Shown piece by piece: positions 19,397-26,999 of a stretch of 64,000 nt of DNA. Made by a program: the position numbers and the translations under genes. The DNA lies in NCBI GenBank assembly GCA_023450615.1, contig JAEXGT010000086.1:1-64000 (forward strand). The letters are read 5' to 3'. The notes beneath the pieces were generated by a model. That model did no database searches. It had not been told where the DNA came from and worked only from the letters and a program-made list of their open reading frames with translations. The stretch's first letter is position 1. Each line of letters begins with the position of its first letter. The stretch is from Pseudomonadota bacterium. Lineage in GTDB: Bacteria > Pseudomonadota > Alphaproteobacteria > Rhizobiales > Beijerinckiaceae.

Positions 19397-20188
19397 ATGC
19401 ATCAGGCCAAATCGCGCGCGGAAGAAAAGCAAGTCAGTGCAAATTCAACGGCAGATCGCGCGATTGAAATCCTACTGGCTTTTGACGCGGATCATTCTAT
19501 CTGGACCCCGACGGCACTCGCCCAGCATCTGGATATGCCGCGATCGACCATCTATCGTTACTTCAACAGCCTCAAGCATTACGGCCTCATCATAGAAGAT
19601 CAGCATGGGGGCTTTCAGCTCTCGGCCAAGATTGTGGAACTGGCCCGGGTCGCCAGAGGCACCTCGACCGTCCTTCGCATAGCCCGTCCTTACCTGGAGA
19701 GACTTTCGGAGAAGTTCGGCGAATTTACGTCGCTGCGTGAGTTGATCGGGCCGGAGCTCGTGCCGCTCGACCGGATCGATTGCCGCCATCACGTGCGTAT
19801 TCCTTATCTGCGCAACACCACTCTTCCATGGCCTGCGACTGCGGGCGCGAAGGTGATGCTGGCATTTCTCCCATCCACTGAAGTGGAGGAGATGTTCAAG
19901 AACTTCACGCCGCGAGCCTATACGCCGCATACCATCACCGACCGGAAGCTCCTGGAGCGTGAGCTCGAGCGAGTCCGCAAGCAGGGCTTTGCGGTTTCGA
20001 ACGAGGAGCGGGACGAAGGTGTAAGCGGCGTCGCAGCCCCGATCTTCCTGAGCGGGCGTCTCAGCTACTGTATCGCCCTTGGCGGACCCGCCTTCCGCTT
20101 CGTTGGAAACAATTTGGCTCAGATGACTGAAGAGGTCTCGGAAGCGGCCCAGGCCATCACAAAGGAACTTTCGGCTTTTGAGCTTTGA
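19397..20188 (+). CDS. IclR-family transcriptional regulator
   Basis: A 263-residue regulator with an N-terminal winged helix-turn-helix (about 17-75: STADRAIEILLAF, TALAQHLDMPRSTIYRYFNSLKHYGLI). The IclR effector-binding GAF-like domain follows (about 85-260), with LPWPATAGAKVMLAFLP, GFAVSNEERDEGVSGVAAPIF and the C-terminal IALGGPAFRF. IclR proteins in aromatic catabolic clusters commonly bind pathway intermediates. It lies between tctC (divergent) and the tctBA-mhpBC operon (convergent), and probably controls both through the AT-rich sites described. A terminator follows directly. Confidence 0.92.
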   Translation: MHQAKSRAEEKQVSANSTADRAIEILLAFDADHSIWTPTALAQHLDMPRSTIYRYFNSLKHYGLIIEDQHGGFQLSAKIVELARVARGTSTVLRIARPYLERLSEKFGEFTSLRELIGPELVPLDRIDCRHHVRIPYLRNTTLPWPATAGAKVMLAFLPSTEVEEMFKNFTPRAYTPHTITDRKLLERELERVRKQGFAVSNEERDEGVSGVAAPIFLSGRLSYCIALGGPAFRFVGNNLAQMTEEVSEAAQAITKELSAFEL

Positions 20189-20191
20189 AAT

Positions 20192-20220
20192 GCCGCCGGA
20201 GAATCTCCGGCGGCTCTTTT
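20192..20220 (+). terminator. Rho-independent terminator after iclR
   Basis: GCCGCCGGAG (20192-20201) pairs with CTCCGGCGGC (20205-20214), an AAT loop, then TCTTTT. It lies between convergent iclR and the hydrolase gene. Confidence 0.88.
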
Positions 20221-20230
20221 ACCTGCCAAC

Positions 20231-21103
20231 TCAGGCCAGGAGGAACTGGAGACTGATCCTGTTGAATGTCTCTGGATCCTCGAACTGCGGCCAATGGCCG
20301 ACTTCCTCCATCTCGACGTACTTCGCATTCGGCATCAGCTTCGACACGACCTGAGCGGTTTTCAGGTATTCGTCTGCATCTGCGAGCGAGCCAACGACGA
20401 GCGCCTCGGCTTGAATGGAACGCCAATCGTCGTCCTTCAGGAGATTCCGTTCGCGTATGTCCGGATCCTGCAGGGCAAGGATGTTCAGCATGCCCTTTTT
20501 CATTTCGGGCATGCGATAGATCGCTTGGCGATGGGCCACAAGATCGTCGATCCGGCTCTCTTCTTTGGCGAGAAGCTTGTTGAAGATGGCTTTGATGTTC
20601 TCCCATGAGGGATCGTCGACCGCCTTCGTGCGTTGCGAGATGATGCGGCCCCGGTTCTCCGCTGTCGAGAAGTATCCTGAAGCCGAGAGGAGCACGATCT
20701 TGTTGACGCGTTCAGGATGATCCTTGGCGATCGTCGCAGAGATCCATGCGCCAAGCGAGCAACCAATCAGATGAGCTTTTTGAAGTCCCATTGCGTCCAT
20801 AAAGCCCAGGACATGGCCCATATAGTCCTTCACCTCAAGCGGTCGGTCGGGCTTGTCGGTGAAGCCGCAGCCGATCATGTCGAGGGCATAGACGTCAAAA
20901 TGCTCGGCATGTGACTTGAAATTCGATGAGAAGGCCTCCCAATGGCCGGCCGTGCCATGAAGCATGACAACCGCGGGATTGCCCTTCTTGCCCGCATGGG
21001 CGTAGCGCGTATTGAGACCGTTCACGGTGACGAAGCCCTGCTCGAAGGCGGTGTCACGCAGACCTGTCCAGATCGAACGATAATCCTTGATGCTATCCGG
21101 CAT
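20231..21103 (-). CDS. mhpC: Alpha/beta hydrolase, meta-cleavage product hydrolase (MhpC-like)
   Basis: Cleaves the C-C bond of a ring-fission product to release an acid and a 2-hydroxy-dienoate. The 290-residue protein has the oxyanion segment MLHGTAGHWEAF, the nucleophile elbow GCSLGAW (Ser116), a late acid region (VVGSLADADEYL) and the C-terminal His in EEVGHWPQFEDPE. DMIGCGFTDKPDRP is typical of the MhpC/BphD group. The ATG at 21103 follows GGAGATAATA, a good ribosome site; the open frame upstream runs into the dioxygenase gene and is not used. It is the last gene of the tctB-tctA-mhpB-mhpC operon. Confidence 0.88.
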   Translation of the reverse strand: MPDSIKDYRSIWTGLRDTAFEQGFVTVNGLNTRYAHAGKKGNPAVVMLHGTAGHWEAFSSNFKSHAEHFDVYALDMIGCGFTDKPDRPLEVKDYMGHVLGFMDAMGLQKAHLIGCSLGAWISATIAKDHPERVNKIVLLSASGYFSTAENRGRIISQRTKAVDDPSWENIKAIFNKLLAKEESRIDDLVAHRQAIYRMPEMKKGMLNILALQDPDIRERNLLKDDDWRSIQAEALVVGSLADADEYLKTAQVVSKLMPNAKYVEMEEVGHWPQFEDPETFNRISLQFLLA

Positions 21104-21141
21104 TATTATCTCCTCAAAAGCAGAGTCTTGACTCCGCAGTC

Positions 21142-22083
21142 CTAGCGCTCTTCCGGCACGCAGATGCCGCCGCCGATCACGCCCATGCCAGTGATCCAGG
21201 TGGGAACAGCCTCGTAGCCCACGGTCTTGATGTCGCGTCCCCATGCGGCAGCCGCAGCAACCCATGTCCGCAACTCGTGTGCGCCATTGCCGGCGGCCTC
21301 TTCGATCTCCGCATCGGTCAATGCGTGAAGAGGTTCCAGGTTGTTCGTCTCGAGGAGGTTGAGGAACCAAGCATCCCATTCCTCCGATACGCGACCCGTG
21401 CGGCCCTCCTTGCGACGCTCTTTCGAAATGCGCTCCTTCTCAGCGTTCACCTCCCGCGACCGTTCGCGGCCGTTGATAATGTAATCCCGGGTTTCTTCGG
21501 GCGTCGCCTCGTCGTCGGCCGACATTTTGGGCAGGAAGTGAGAAAGCCCTCCTGAGCCCATCACAATCACATTGAGATCCTGCGGGAAGGCGCGCACGGC
21601 ATCTCCGACGGCGCGGCCGAACTCGGCGACGCGACGGTAGGAAGGACGCGGGCCGCCCTGGCAGTTGATCATGATCGGAACGATCGGGATGTCGAGCTCG
21701 GGGTTGACGGCAGCATACGGCTGGGTGTGGCCGTGATCGACACACATGTTGAGCGAAATCGCCGGGTCGAAGCCCGCCTTCATCACCGACTCGAGAATGT
21801 GCCTGCCGAGTTCGGAGGCGCAGGGGAGGGGGCCGGCGGGGCTATCGTAGTCGCCGTAGCCCTCCACCTTCTCTACTCCGATGCAGAACTGGGGAAGAAC
21901 GTCGTAAAAGAAGTTGCGGTAGTGATCTGGTCCGAAAAGGATGATTGCATCCACCTTCCGGCCGTTGAACTTGCGCAGGCGCTCGATAGCGGCAACGAAA
22001 TGTTCGCCGGGGCCTTTGATGTCACGCTTCAGGTCCCACGACGGGGAGTGGGACAGCGCAGCAAGACCAACAAGATTTGCCAT
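21142..22083 (-). CDS. mhpB: Class III extradiol ring-cleavage dioxygenase (MhpB-like)
   Basis: Fe(II) dioxygenase that opens a catechol ring. The 313-residue protein matches the 2,3-dihydroxyphenylpropionate 1,2-dioxygenase pattern: LSHSP with His12, LFGPDHYRNFFYDVLPQFCIGV with His54, the catalytic CVDHGHTQPY (His117), GSGGLSHF (His182) and RTWVAAAAAWG. The two acid-base His of the family are therefore present. The ATG at 22083 follows GGAGAACC. It sits between the TctA permease and the hydrolase genes. The true catechol may carry a different side chain from dihydroxyphenylpropionate, because the lower pathway genes are of HpaH/HpaI type. Confidence 0.9.
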   Translation of the reverse strand: MANLVGLAALSHSPSWDLKRDIKGPGEHFVAAIERLRKFNGRKVDAIILFGPDHYRNFFYDVLPQFCIGVEKVEGYGDYDSPAGPLPCASELGRHILESVMKAGFDPAISLNMCVDHGHTQPYAAVNPELDIPIVPIMINCQGGPRPSYRRVAEFGRAVGDAVRAFPQDLNVIVMGSGGLSHFLPKMSADDEATPEETRDYIINGRERSREVNAEKERISKERRKEGRTGRVSEEWDAWFLNLLETNNLEPLHALTDAEIEEAAGNGAHELRTWVAAAAAWGRDIKTVGYEAVPTWITGMGVIGGGICVPEER

Positions 22084-22176
22084 TTTGAGGGTTCTCCAGA
22101 GAACGTGATGCAAGGATCTGGCCCACCTCGTGCGGGACAGGCTTCGTGAGATCTCCGCCGCAGCGGAAGGAAAAAT

Positions 22177-23682
22177 CTATTCTGCGAAGGCCAGTTCGCG
22201 CTTCTTGCGGATCGACGGCATGATGATCACCAGGACCATTCCCGCTGCCAGGGCAAGAAGGGTGGCCGAGATGGGACGGGTAACGAAGATCGAGAAATCA
22301 CCTTCCGAGACCGTCAGCGCGCGGCGCAGGTTCTCTTCCATCATCGGGCCCAGGATGAAGCCGAGGATGAGAGGTGCTGCCTCGCAATCGAAGCGCCACA
22401 GCAGGTATCCGAAGAAGGAGAAGAGCGCGAGCATCATCACCTGAAACCCGCTCGCGGCCTCGGAATAGACGCCGATAACGCAGAAGCTGACGATTGCCGG
22501 GAAGAGAAGGCGGTAGGAAATGGACAGGAGCTTCACCCAGATCCCAACGAGCGGCAGGTTAAGAATGAGGAGAAGGAGATTCCCGATCCACATGGATACG
22601 ATGAGACCCCAGAAGAGATCGGGTCTGTCGGAGATCACGGCGGTGCCAGGCGCGATCCCGTGGATCATCATGGCTCCCATAAGGAGCGCCATCATTGGAT
22701 TTGATGGGAGGCCAAGCGTCAAAAGTGGAATGAAGCTCGTTTGCGCACCTGCATTGTTCGCAGCCTCGGGAGCTGCGACGCCCGCGACTTCGCCTTTGCC
22801 AAAATTCTTCGGAGTTTTGGAGAGCTTCTTTTCGAGCGTGTAGCTTGCGAACGACGCCAGAACGGCTCCGCCACCGGGCAGAACACCGAGGAGTGAGCCG
22901 AGGATCGTGCCGCGAATGGCCGCGGGCGTCGCCTTGGCCACCTCCTCGCGGTTCGGATAGAGGCCCTTAATCGATGTCTCAACCTTATCTGCGGGCGGTT
23001 CGGGGAATTCGAGATTACGGATCACCTCGACGAGTCCAAAGAGCCCGATCGAGATTGCGAGAAAGTTGATGCCCTCGAAAAGCTCTGGGATGTCGAAAGT
23101 AAATCGCTGGCTGCCGGAGTTCAGGTCCGTGCCTACAAGCCCCAGCAGGAGGCCAATCAGCATTACGGTCGTGGCCTTCAGCACCGATCCATGCGCTAGA
23201 ACGATAGCCATCGTCAGGCCCAGCAGCATCAGGGAGAAGTAGTCCGCCGAATGGAATTTCATCGCAAGCCCGGCGAGTGCAGGTCCAAAAGCGGCGATAA
23301 GAACGGTTGCCACCGTACCCGCGAAGAATGACGCAGAAGCTGCGATTGCGAGTGCGGCGCCAGCACGGCCCTTCTTGGCCATTTCGTAGCCGTCGATCGA
23401 CGTCACGATGGAACCGGCTTCACCAGGCATGCGCACGAGGATCGCCGCGGTCGAACCGCCGTACTGGGCACCATAATAGATGCCGGCAAGCATGATCAGC
23501 CCTGAAAGAGGCTCAATCCCGAATGTGAGCGGCAAGAGCATCGCCACCGTGGGGATCGTGCCAATGCCCGGCAGAACCCCTACGAGCGTTCCCATCAGGC
23601 AGCCGACGAGCGCATAGCCCAAGTTGGCTGGGGTCATGGCGCCCGAAAAGCCAAGGGCGAGATTGTTGATGATATCGATCAT
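22177..23682 (-). CDS. tctA: Tripartite tricarboxylate transporter, large permease TctA
   Basis: A 501-residue integral membrane protein with about twelve hydrophobic segments. It has hallmark TctA sequences: GVLPGIGTIPTVAMLLPLTFGIEP, GIYYGAQYGGSTAAILVRMPGEAGS, GVLPGGGAVLASFASYTLEKK, GVAAPEAANNAGAQTSFIPLLTLGLPSNPMMALLMGAM and LGFILGPMMEENLRRAL. It starts 3 bp after the tctB stop. It works with the TctC receptor encoded beyond iclR to import an organic acid with a cation gradient. Confidence 0.94.
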   Translation of the reverse strand: MIDIINNLALGFSGAMTPANLGYALVGCLMGTLVGVLPGIGTIPTVAMLLPLTFGIEPLSGLIMLAGIYYGAQYGGSTAAILVRMPGEAGSIVTSIDGYEMAKKGRAGAALAIAASASFFAGTVATVLIAAFGPALAGLAMKFHSADYFSLMLLGLTMAIVLAHGSVLKATTVMLIGLLLGLVGTDLNSGSQRFTFDIPELFEGINFLAISIGLFGLVEVIRNLEFPEPPADKVETSIKGLYPNREEVAKATPAAIRGTILGSLLGVLPGGGAVLASFASYTLEKKLSKTPKNFGKGEVAGVAAPEAANNAGAQTSFIPLLTLGLPSNPMMALLMGAMMIHGIAPGTAVISDRPDLFWGLIVSMWIGNLLLLILNLPLVGIWVKLLSISYRLLFPAIVSFCVIGVYSEAASGFQVMMLALFSFFGYLLWRFDCEAAPLILGFILGPMMEENLRRALTVSEGDFSIFVTRPISATLLALAAGMVLVIIMPSIRKKRELAFAE

Positions 23683-23685
23683 GGC

Positions 23686-24132
23686 TTAATTCCACCATAG
23701 ATCGAAGGGCAGGCCGAGGCCGTAAACAAAAATGATGGTTGAGGCGACCGGCAGAATGATAGCCATTGCAAGAACATAGACAGGTGTCGGTCGCTCTGCG
23801 GCCAATGTTGTCAGGAGAACTGAGGCAAAGCTTGCAAGAACAAAGCCGGCCCTCTCAGCGAGAAGCCCAAAAGCCACAACGCTCAACGTGATCAGCAGCA
23901 GGGGGCGCAGGTTGAGCCTTCCCACAACTCCGGATTCAATCCAGAAGCTGCGGGCGATGGTGATCACCCCGAACCCGACGATCAGCCATCCTAAAACGAC
24001 GGGCATGAACCCCGGTCCCATTTCTGCGGCAGATCCAAAGTCAAGTTCTCTGCCCCACCAAAGCCCGCCGAGGCCGACCAGCAGGAAAAGAATACCGGAG
24101 CAGAGGTCTTTTGAGAGCGGTATGTTCAGCAT
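23686..24132 (-). CDS. tctB: Tripartite tricarboxylate transporter, small subunit TctB
   Basis: A 148-residue membrane protein with four hydrophobic segments: ILFLLVGLGGLWWG, GPGFMPVVLGWLIVGFGVITIA, LLLITLSVVAFGLLAERAGFVLASFASVLLTTLAA and a C-terminal pair. This is the TctB pattern, including FGSAAEMGPGFMP. I chose the ATG at 24132 because GGAGGGGAAAGGC precedes it; a second ATG five codons earlier contains that ribosome site. It is the first gene of the tctBA-mhpBC operon, about 160 bp from the operator candidate at 24294. Confidence 0.9.
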   Translation of the reverse strand: MLNIPLSKDLCSGILFLLVGLGGLWWGRELDFGSAAEMGPGFMPVVLGWLIVGFGVITIARSFWIESGVVGRLNLRPLLLITLSVVAFGLLAERAGFVLASFASVLLTTLAAERPTPVYVLAMAIILPVASTIIFVYGLGLPFDLWWN

Positions 24133-24621
24133 GCCTTTCCCCTCCATCGATCAGGGCTGTCAAAGGGGCGGATGAGCTTGCCGGTCATCTTTCCAATGCG
24201 AGGAGCATGTGAGGGCCGCAGGAGCGGTCTGTTCATATGCATCGCTTCCTCCCGAGATCTGCCATAGAGGCGTTGTATTGCTCGCGTATGGCATTATCAA
24301 TATGCAAAATGTCGTATTTGAATTTTGATAAAAAGTGTATAGAAGGGCTGCTTCAGTGCGACTTGTCTCAAAAATCGGGGCGGCCGCAATGCTTCTCGAA
24401 CTCAGCAATCGCAGTCGGATAGGCAATGCCCCTGTCTAAACGAACTTTCCACTCGGAAAAGTGCTAACGGCCGGTGTGCCTGGACATAGATTGAATAGCA
24501 TTCAGGAAAAAGGCTCATGAATACATTCTCATGGGATGCTTTTATCCAACCCCCTTCCACTCAATATTACTGATCCTGCGATTTTTGCTTGGGCACATAA
24601 TCGATAGATAGGAACGCTCAC
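24133..24621. promoter_or_regulatory. Divergent control region between tctB and the aldehyde dehydrogenase gene
   Basis: A 489-bp gene-free region, AT-rich relative to its neighbours. It contains the paired operator candidate at 24294-24331 and no credible ORF. The bases between 24440 and 24620 hold nothing else that I can name. It probably carries promoters in both directions. Confidence 0.55.
24294..24331. promoter_or_regulatory. Second inverted-repeat operator candidate
   Basis: TTATCAATATGCAAAAT (24294-24310) and TATTTGAATTTTGATAA (24315-24331) are inverted 17-bp sites with a 4-bp spacer. The half-sites match the mhpA site at 18109-18147, with TTATCAA at the outer edges. Placement between divergent tctB and the dehydrogenase gene would allow one regulator to control both. 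Confidence 0.58.
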
Positions 24622-26067
24622 ATGTTGAACCTTAGTGATCCAAGCCTGTTGCGGGACACGTGCCTTGTAAACGGTGAGTGGACGAAGGGTGCCTCCCCTG
24701 AACGACTGCAGGTCAGTAATCCGGCAACAGGGGATATCCTTGCAGAGATACCGCGCATCTCCGCAGAGGAGACGAAGGAGGTCATCGGATACGCAGAGGC
24801 TGCGTTCAAGCCTTGGGCTGCTCGCACGGCAAAGAACCGCTCTCACATTCTGCGACACTGGCATGATCTGATCATGCAGCATCAGGACGATCTTGCGCTG
24901 ATCCTGACCTCGGAGCAGGGAAAGCCCCTTTCAGAAGCCAAAGGCGAAATTGCCTATGCGGCCTCCTTCATTGAGTGGTTCGCCGAAGAGGCAAAGCGCA
25001 TCTATGGGGACACGATTCCCTCCCCCAACCCTAACCAGCGTCTGACCGTCATCCGGCAACCCATCGGCGTGACGGCAGCCATCACGCCCTGGAACTTTCC
25101 TGCTGCGATGATCACTCGCAAAGTCGCCCCCGCGCTTGCGGCGGGCTGCACGATGATCGTACGCCCTGCAGACCTCACCCCGTTAACTGCTCTTGCGCTA
25201 GCAGAATTGGCCCATCGGGCGGGTGTGCCGGCAGGCGTTCTGCAAGTGATTACAGGACGTTCAAGCGTTGTCGGAGGCGTACTGACGGCCTCTGACATTG
25301 TGCGAAAGCTCTCCTTCACCGGATCTACGGAAGTCGGGCGCATGCTCATGGCGCAGTCATCGCCAACGATCAAAAAGCTCTCGCTCGAGCTTGGAGGCAA
25401 TGCTCCCCTGATCGTTTTTGACGACGCGGATCTCGACAAGGCCGTTGAGGGAGCAATTGTTTCGAAGTTCCGCAATGCCGGTCAGACTTGCGTCTGTGCC
25501 AACCGCATCTTGGTTCAACGCGGTATTTATGAGGCGTTTGCTGAGAAGCTCAAATCCCGCGTTGAAGCTATGAAAGTAGGCAGCGGCACCAACCCGGATA
25601 CTGCAATCGGTCCACTGATCGAAGAAGCCGCTCTCTTGAAAGTCGAAGAGCATATCGCTGATGCGGTTTCAAAAGGCGGGAAACTTATCACAGGAGGCAA
25701 GCGCCTCGGCGGCCTTTATATCTCTCCCGCGATTGTTGGGGACGCGACATCCGACATGATGGTGGCGCACGAAGAAACGTTCGGTCCTCTGGCTCCTTTA
25801 TTCCCCTTCGACAGCGAGGAGGAGGCAATTGCCATGGCGAATGATACGATCTTCGGGCTGGCCTGTTATTTCTTCACACGCGATCATGGGCGGGCCATTC
25901 GGGTTTCGGAAGCACTTGAGTACGGGATGGTTGGACACAACACCGGACTTATTTCGAATGAAGTCGCTCCGTTCGGCGGCATCAAACAGTCAGGACTGGG
26001 GCGCGAGGGCTCGAAGTACGGCATCGATGAATATCTCGAGCTCAAATACATCTGTTCGGCTTTCTAA
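24622..26067 (+). CDS. NAD(P)-dependent aldehyde dehydrogenase (succinate-semialdehyde dehydrogenase-like)
   Basis: A 481-residue ALDH of the GabD group: GVTAAITPWNFPAAMITRKVAPALAAGC, the general base Glu256 in LELGGNAP, the nucleophile Cys290 in GQTCVCANR, and the ending FGGIKQSGLGREGSKYGIDEYLELKY. It probably oxidises succinate semialdehyde, the aldehyde that an HpaI-type aldolase releases, to succinate. One oddity: the usual Lys of the cofactor-binding KPAxxTP motif reads Arg (Arg181 in IVRPADLTP). It is divergent from tctB and shares its operator region. Substrate is inferred from context. Confidence 0.88.
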   Translation: MLNLSDPSLLRDTCLVNGEWTKGASPERLQVSNPATGDILAEIPRISAEETKEVIGYAEAAFKPWAARTAKNRSHILRHWHDLIMQHQDDLALILTSEQGKPLSEAKGEIAYAASFIEWFAEEAKRIYGDTIPSPNPNQRLTVIRQPIGVTAAITPWNFPAAMITRKVAPALAAGCTMIVRPADLTPLTALALAELAHRAGVPAGVLQVITGRSSVVGGVLTASDIVRKLSFTGSTEVGRMLMAQSSPTIKKLSLELGGNAPLIVFDDADLDKAVEGAIVSKFRNAGQTCVCANRILVQRGIYEAFAEKLKSRVEAMKVGSGTNPDTAIGPLIEEAALLKVEEHIADAVSKGGKLITGGKRLGGLYISPAIVGDATSDMMVAHEETFGPLAPLFPFDSEEEAIAMANDTIFGLACYFFTRDHGRAIRVSEALEYGMVGHNTGLISNEVAPFGGIKQSGLGREGSKYGIDEYLELKYICSAF

Positions 26068-26279
26068 CGTAAACTCGGAAAACTGAGCCAACAATGGCGC
26101 TTGATAAAGCTGCTACGAGGATCCGGAATCGGACAGGTACGCTACGCCGGATCCTTGTGCGCGATGACGTGGCTTTAGCCAGGGGCTCATGGGAATGCCG
26201 GAGAAAGTTCCGGCAACAACTGACCAAGATGTTGCCGCGCCAAAACGATTTTGAAGGCCAGCTACAGGGCTCTGACTTG

Positions 26280-26480
26280 GGCTCATGCCCTATTAACTTG
26301 AGCTGAATCGTAATTCAGAGCCTCCGTCTGAGGAGGCTTTGAATGGGTGATCTGTTCTGCTGAGCGAGCGTCGAATGGCGCGTCCCTGATTGCCACCGAG
26401 GCTGTGACAGAAATCGGTTCCGGACGGCTCTTGTCGAGAAGGGCATCACACCCTGCATTTCGCCAATCGGGCGCTGCAAG
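26280..26480 (+). mobile_element. IS5-family relic, internally deleted (copy B)
   Basis: It starts GGCTCATGCCC like copy A at 14620 and matches it over about 115 bases with eight mismatches, including the same stem-loop. It shares the same lost base in the transposase start (ATG at 26343, MGDLF then shifted LSERRMARP). It then jumps to a segment from 26406 reading DRNRFRTALVEKGITPCISP, the C-terminal block of IS5-type DDE transposases. The centre of the gene is missing. I could not place a right-hand inverted repeat. Confidence 0.65.
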
Positions 26481-26563
26481 GTCTGGGTCCCCGCCTGTGC
26501 GGGGATAACGGGCAAGGCCCGCAAGGGCGTTAAGGCGGGGCGTGCTGTGTTCTTATTTTGTTC

Positions 26564-26592
26564 TTGACAATATGCCTAACCTTGGCTATATC
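26564..26592 (+). promoter_or_regulatory. Consensus sigma-70 promoter
   Basis: TTGACA (26564-26569), a 17-bp spacer and TATATC (26587-26592). The -35 is a perfect match and the spacing optimal. It drives the folded RNA that follows. Confidence 0.7.
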
Positions 26593-26726
26593 CGTCTTGT
26601 CTCGGCTCACCGAGGGACGCGCTCGCGAGGCGTCGTGATTGTGGAGCCGGGAGCGGTCCTGCGGATGCGGCTGACGCAAGCCCTCCGGCAGGAGGCCGCC
26701 CGCACATCCTTTGAGGATTGATGCGG
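26593..26726 (+). ncRNA. Strongly folded RNA or leader of unknown identity
   Basis: Directly after the promoter at least four hairpins can form: CTCGG/CCGAG (26601-26614), GACGC/GCGTC with an inner CTC/GAG (26616-26634), CCTCC/GGAGG (26682-26695), and CCGCACATCC with GGATTGATGCGG (26700-26726, TTTGA loop). The last one holds a GAGGA ribosome site and an ATG (26721) in its 3' half, so it may be a translational switch for a small ORF. I do not recognise a named RNA family. Confidence 0.45.
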
Positions 26727-26918
26727 TGTCCGCCTAAAAAAGCCGTGCGCGAGGAGCCGTTTGGTTCTTCACTCACTCCCCAGCGAGCCGGACGCCTCCT
26801 CGCGCCTCCCTCGACCCATCCCCTCGGAGCTGAAAGCTCGCGAGGTCACTCCCGCTTGCTCCTTGACTGCTCATTCTCTGAAAACGCTCGGGCGGGAGCC
26901 CCGGCTCTATGCGCGTAG
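26721..26918 (+). CDS. Possible small ORF behind the folded leader
   Basis: A 65-codon ORF starting MRCPPKKAVREEPFG, rich in Arg, Ala, Pro and Ser, with no recognisable domain. GAGGA lies 4 bp before the ATG, but both are inside a predicted hairpin. Composition is close to random high-GC translation, so it may not be made. It is kept only because a promoter, leader and ribosome site line up with it. Confidence 0.25.
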   Translation: MRCPPKKAVREEPFGSSLTPQRAGRLLAPPSTHPLGAESSRGHSRLLLDCSFSENARAGAPALCA

Positions 26919-26999
26919 CTCCTCCGCCATGACTTCTCCGAGCAGGTTTCAAATTGACCGATATTACGTTATACGGGGATAGTTTCAGGATAGCGGGTC

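Larger units (their letters stand above)
26068..26999. other. Gene-poor interval with relics and a folded RNA
   Basis: A 930-bp stretch with no convincing long gene. It contains two dyads just after the dehydrogenase gene (AGGATCCGG/CCGGATCCT at 26118-26126 and 26147-26155; TGCCGGA/TTCCGGCA near 26195-26214), an IS5-type relic (26280-26480), a short palindrome near 26490-26505, a consensus promoter (26564-26592), a folded RNA segment and a 65-codon ORF. Confidence 0.6.

Noticed and set aside
26094..26306. 70-codon plus-strand frame after the dehydrogenase gene (MALDKAATRIRNR)
   Set aside because: No clear ribosome site, no recognisable domain, and it runs into the IS5 relic; two dyad structures fall within it.
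26593..26726. Identification of the folded RNA as a cobalamin, SAM-II, SRP or yybP-ykoY type element
   Set aside because: The conserved blocks of those classes are not present, so I left it unnamed.
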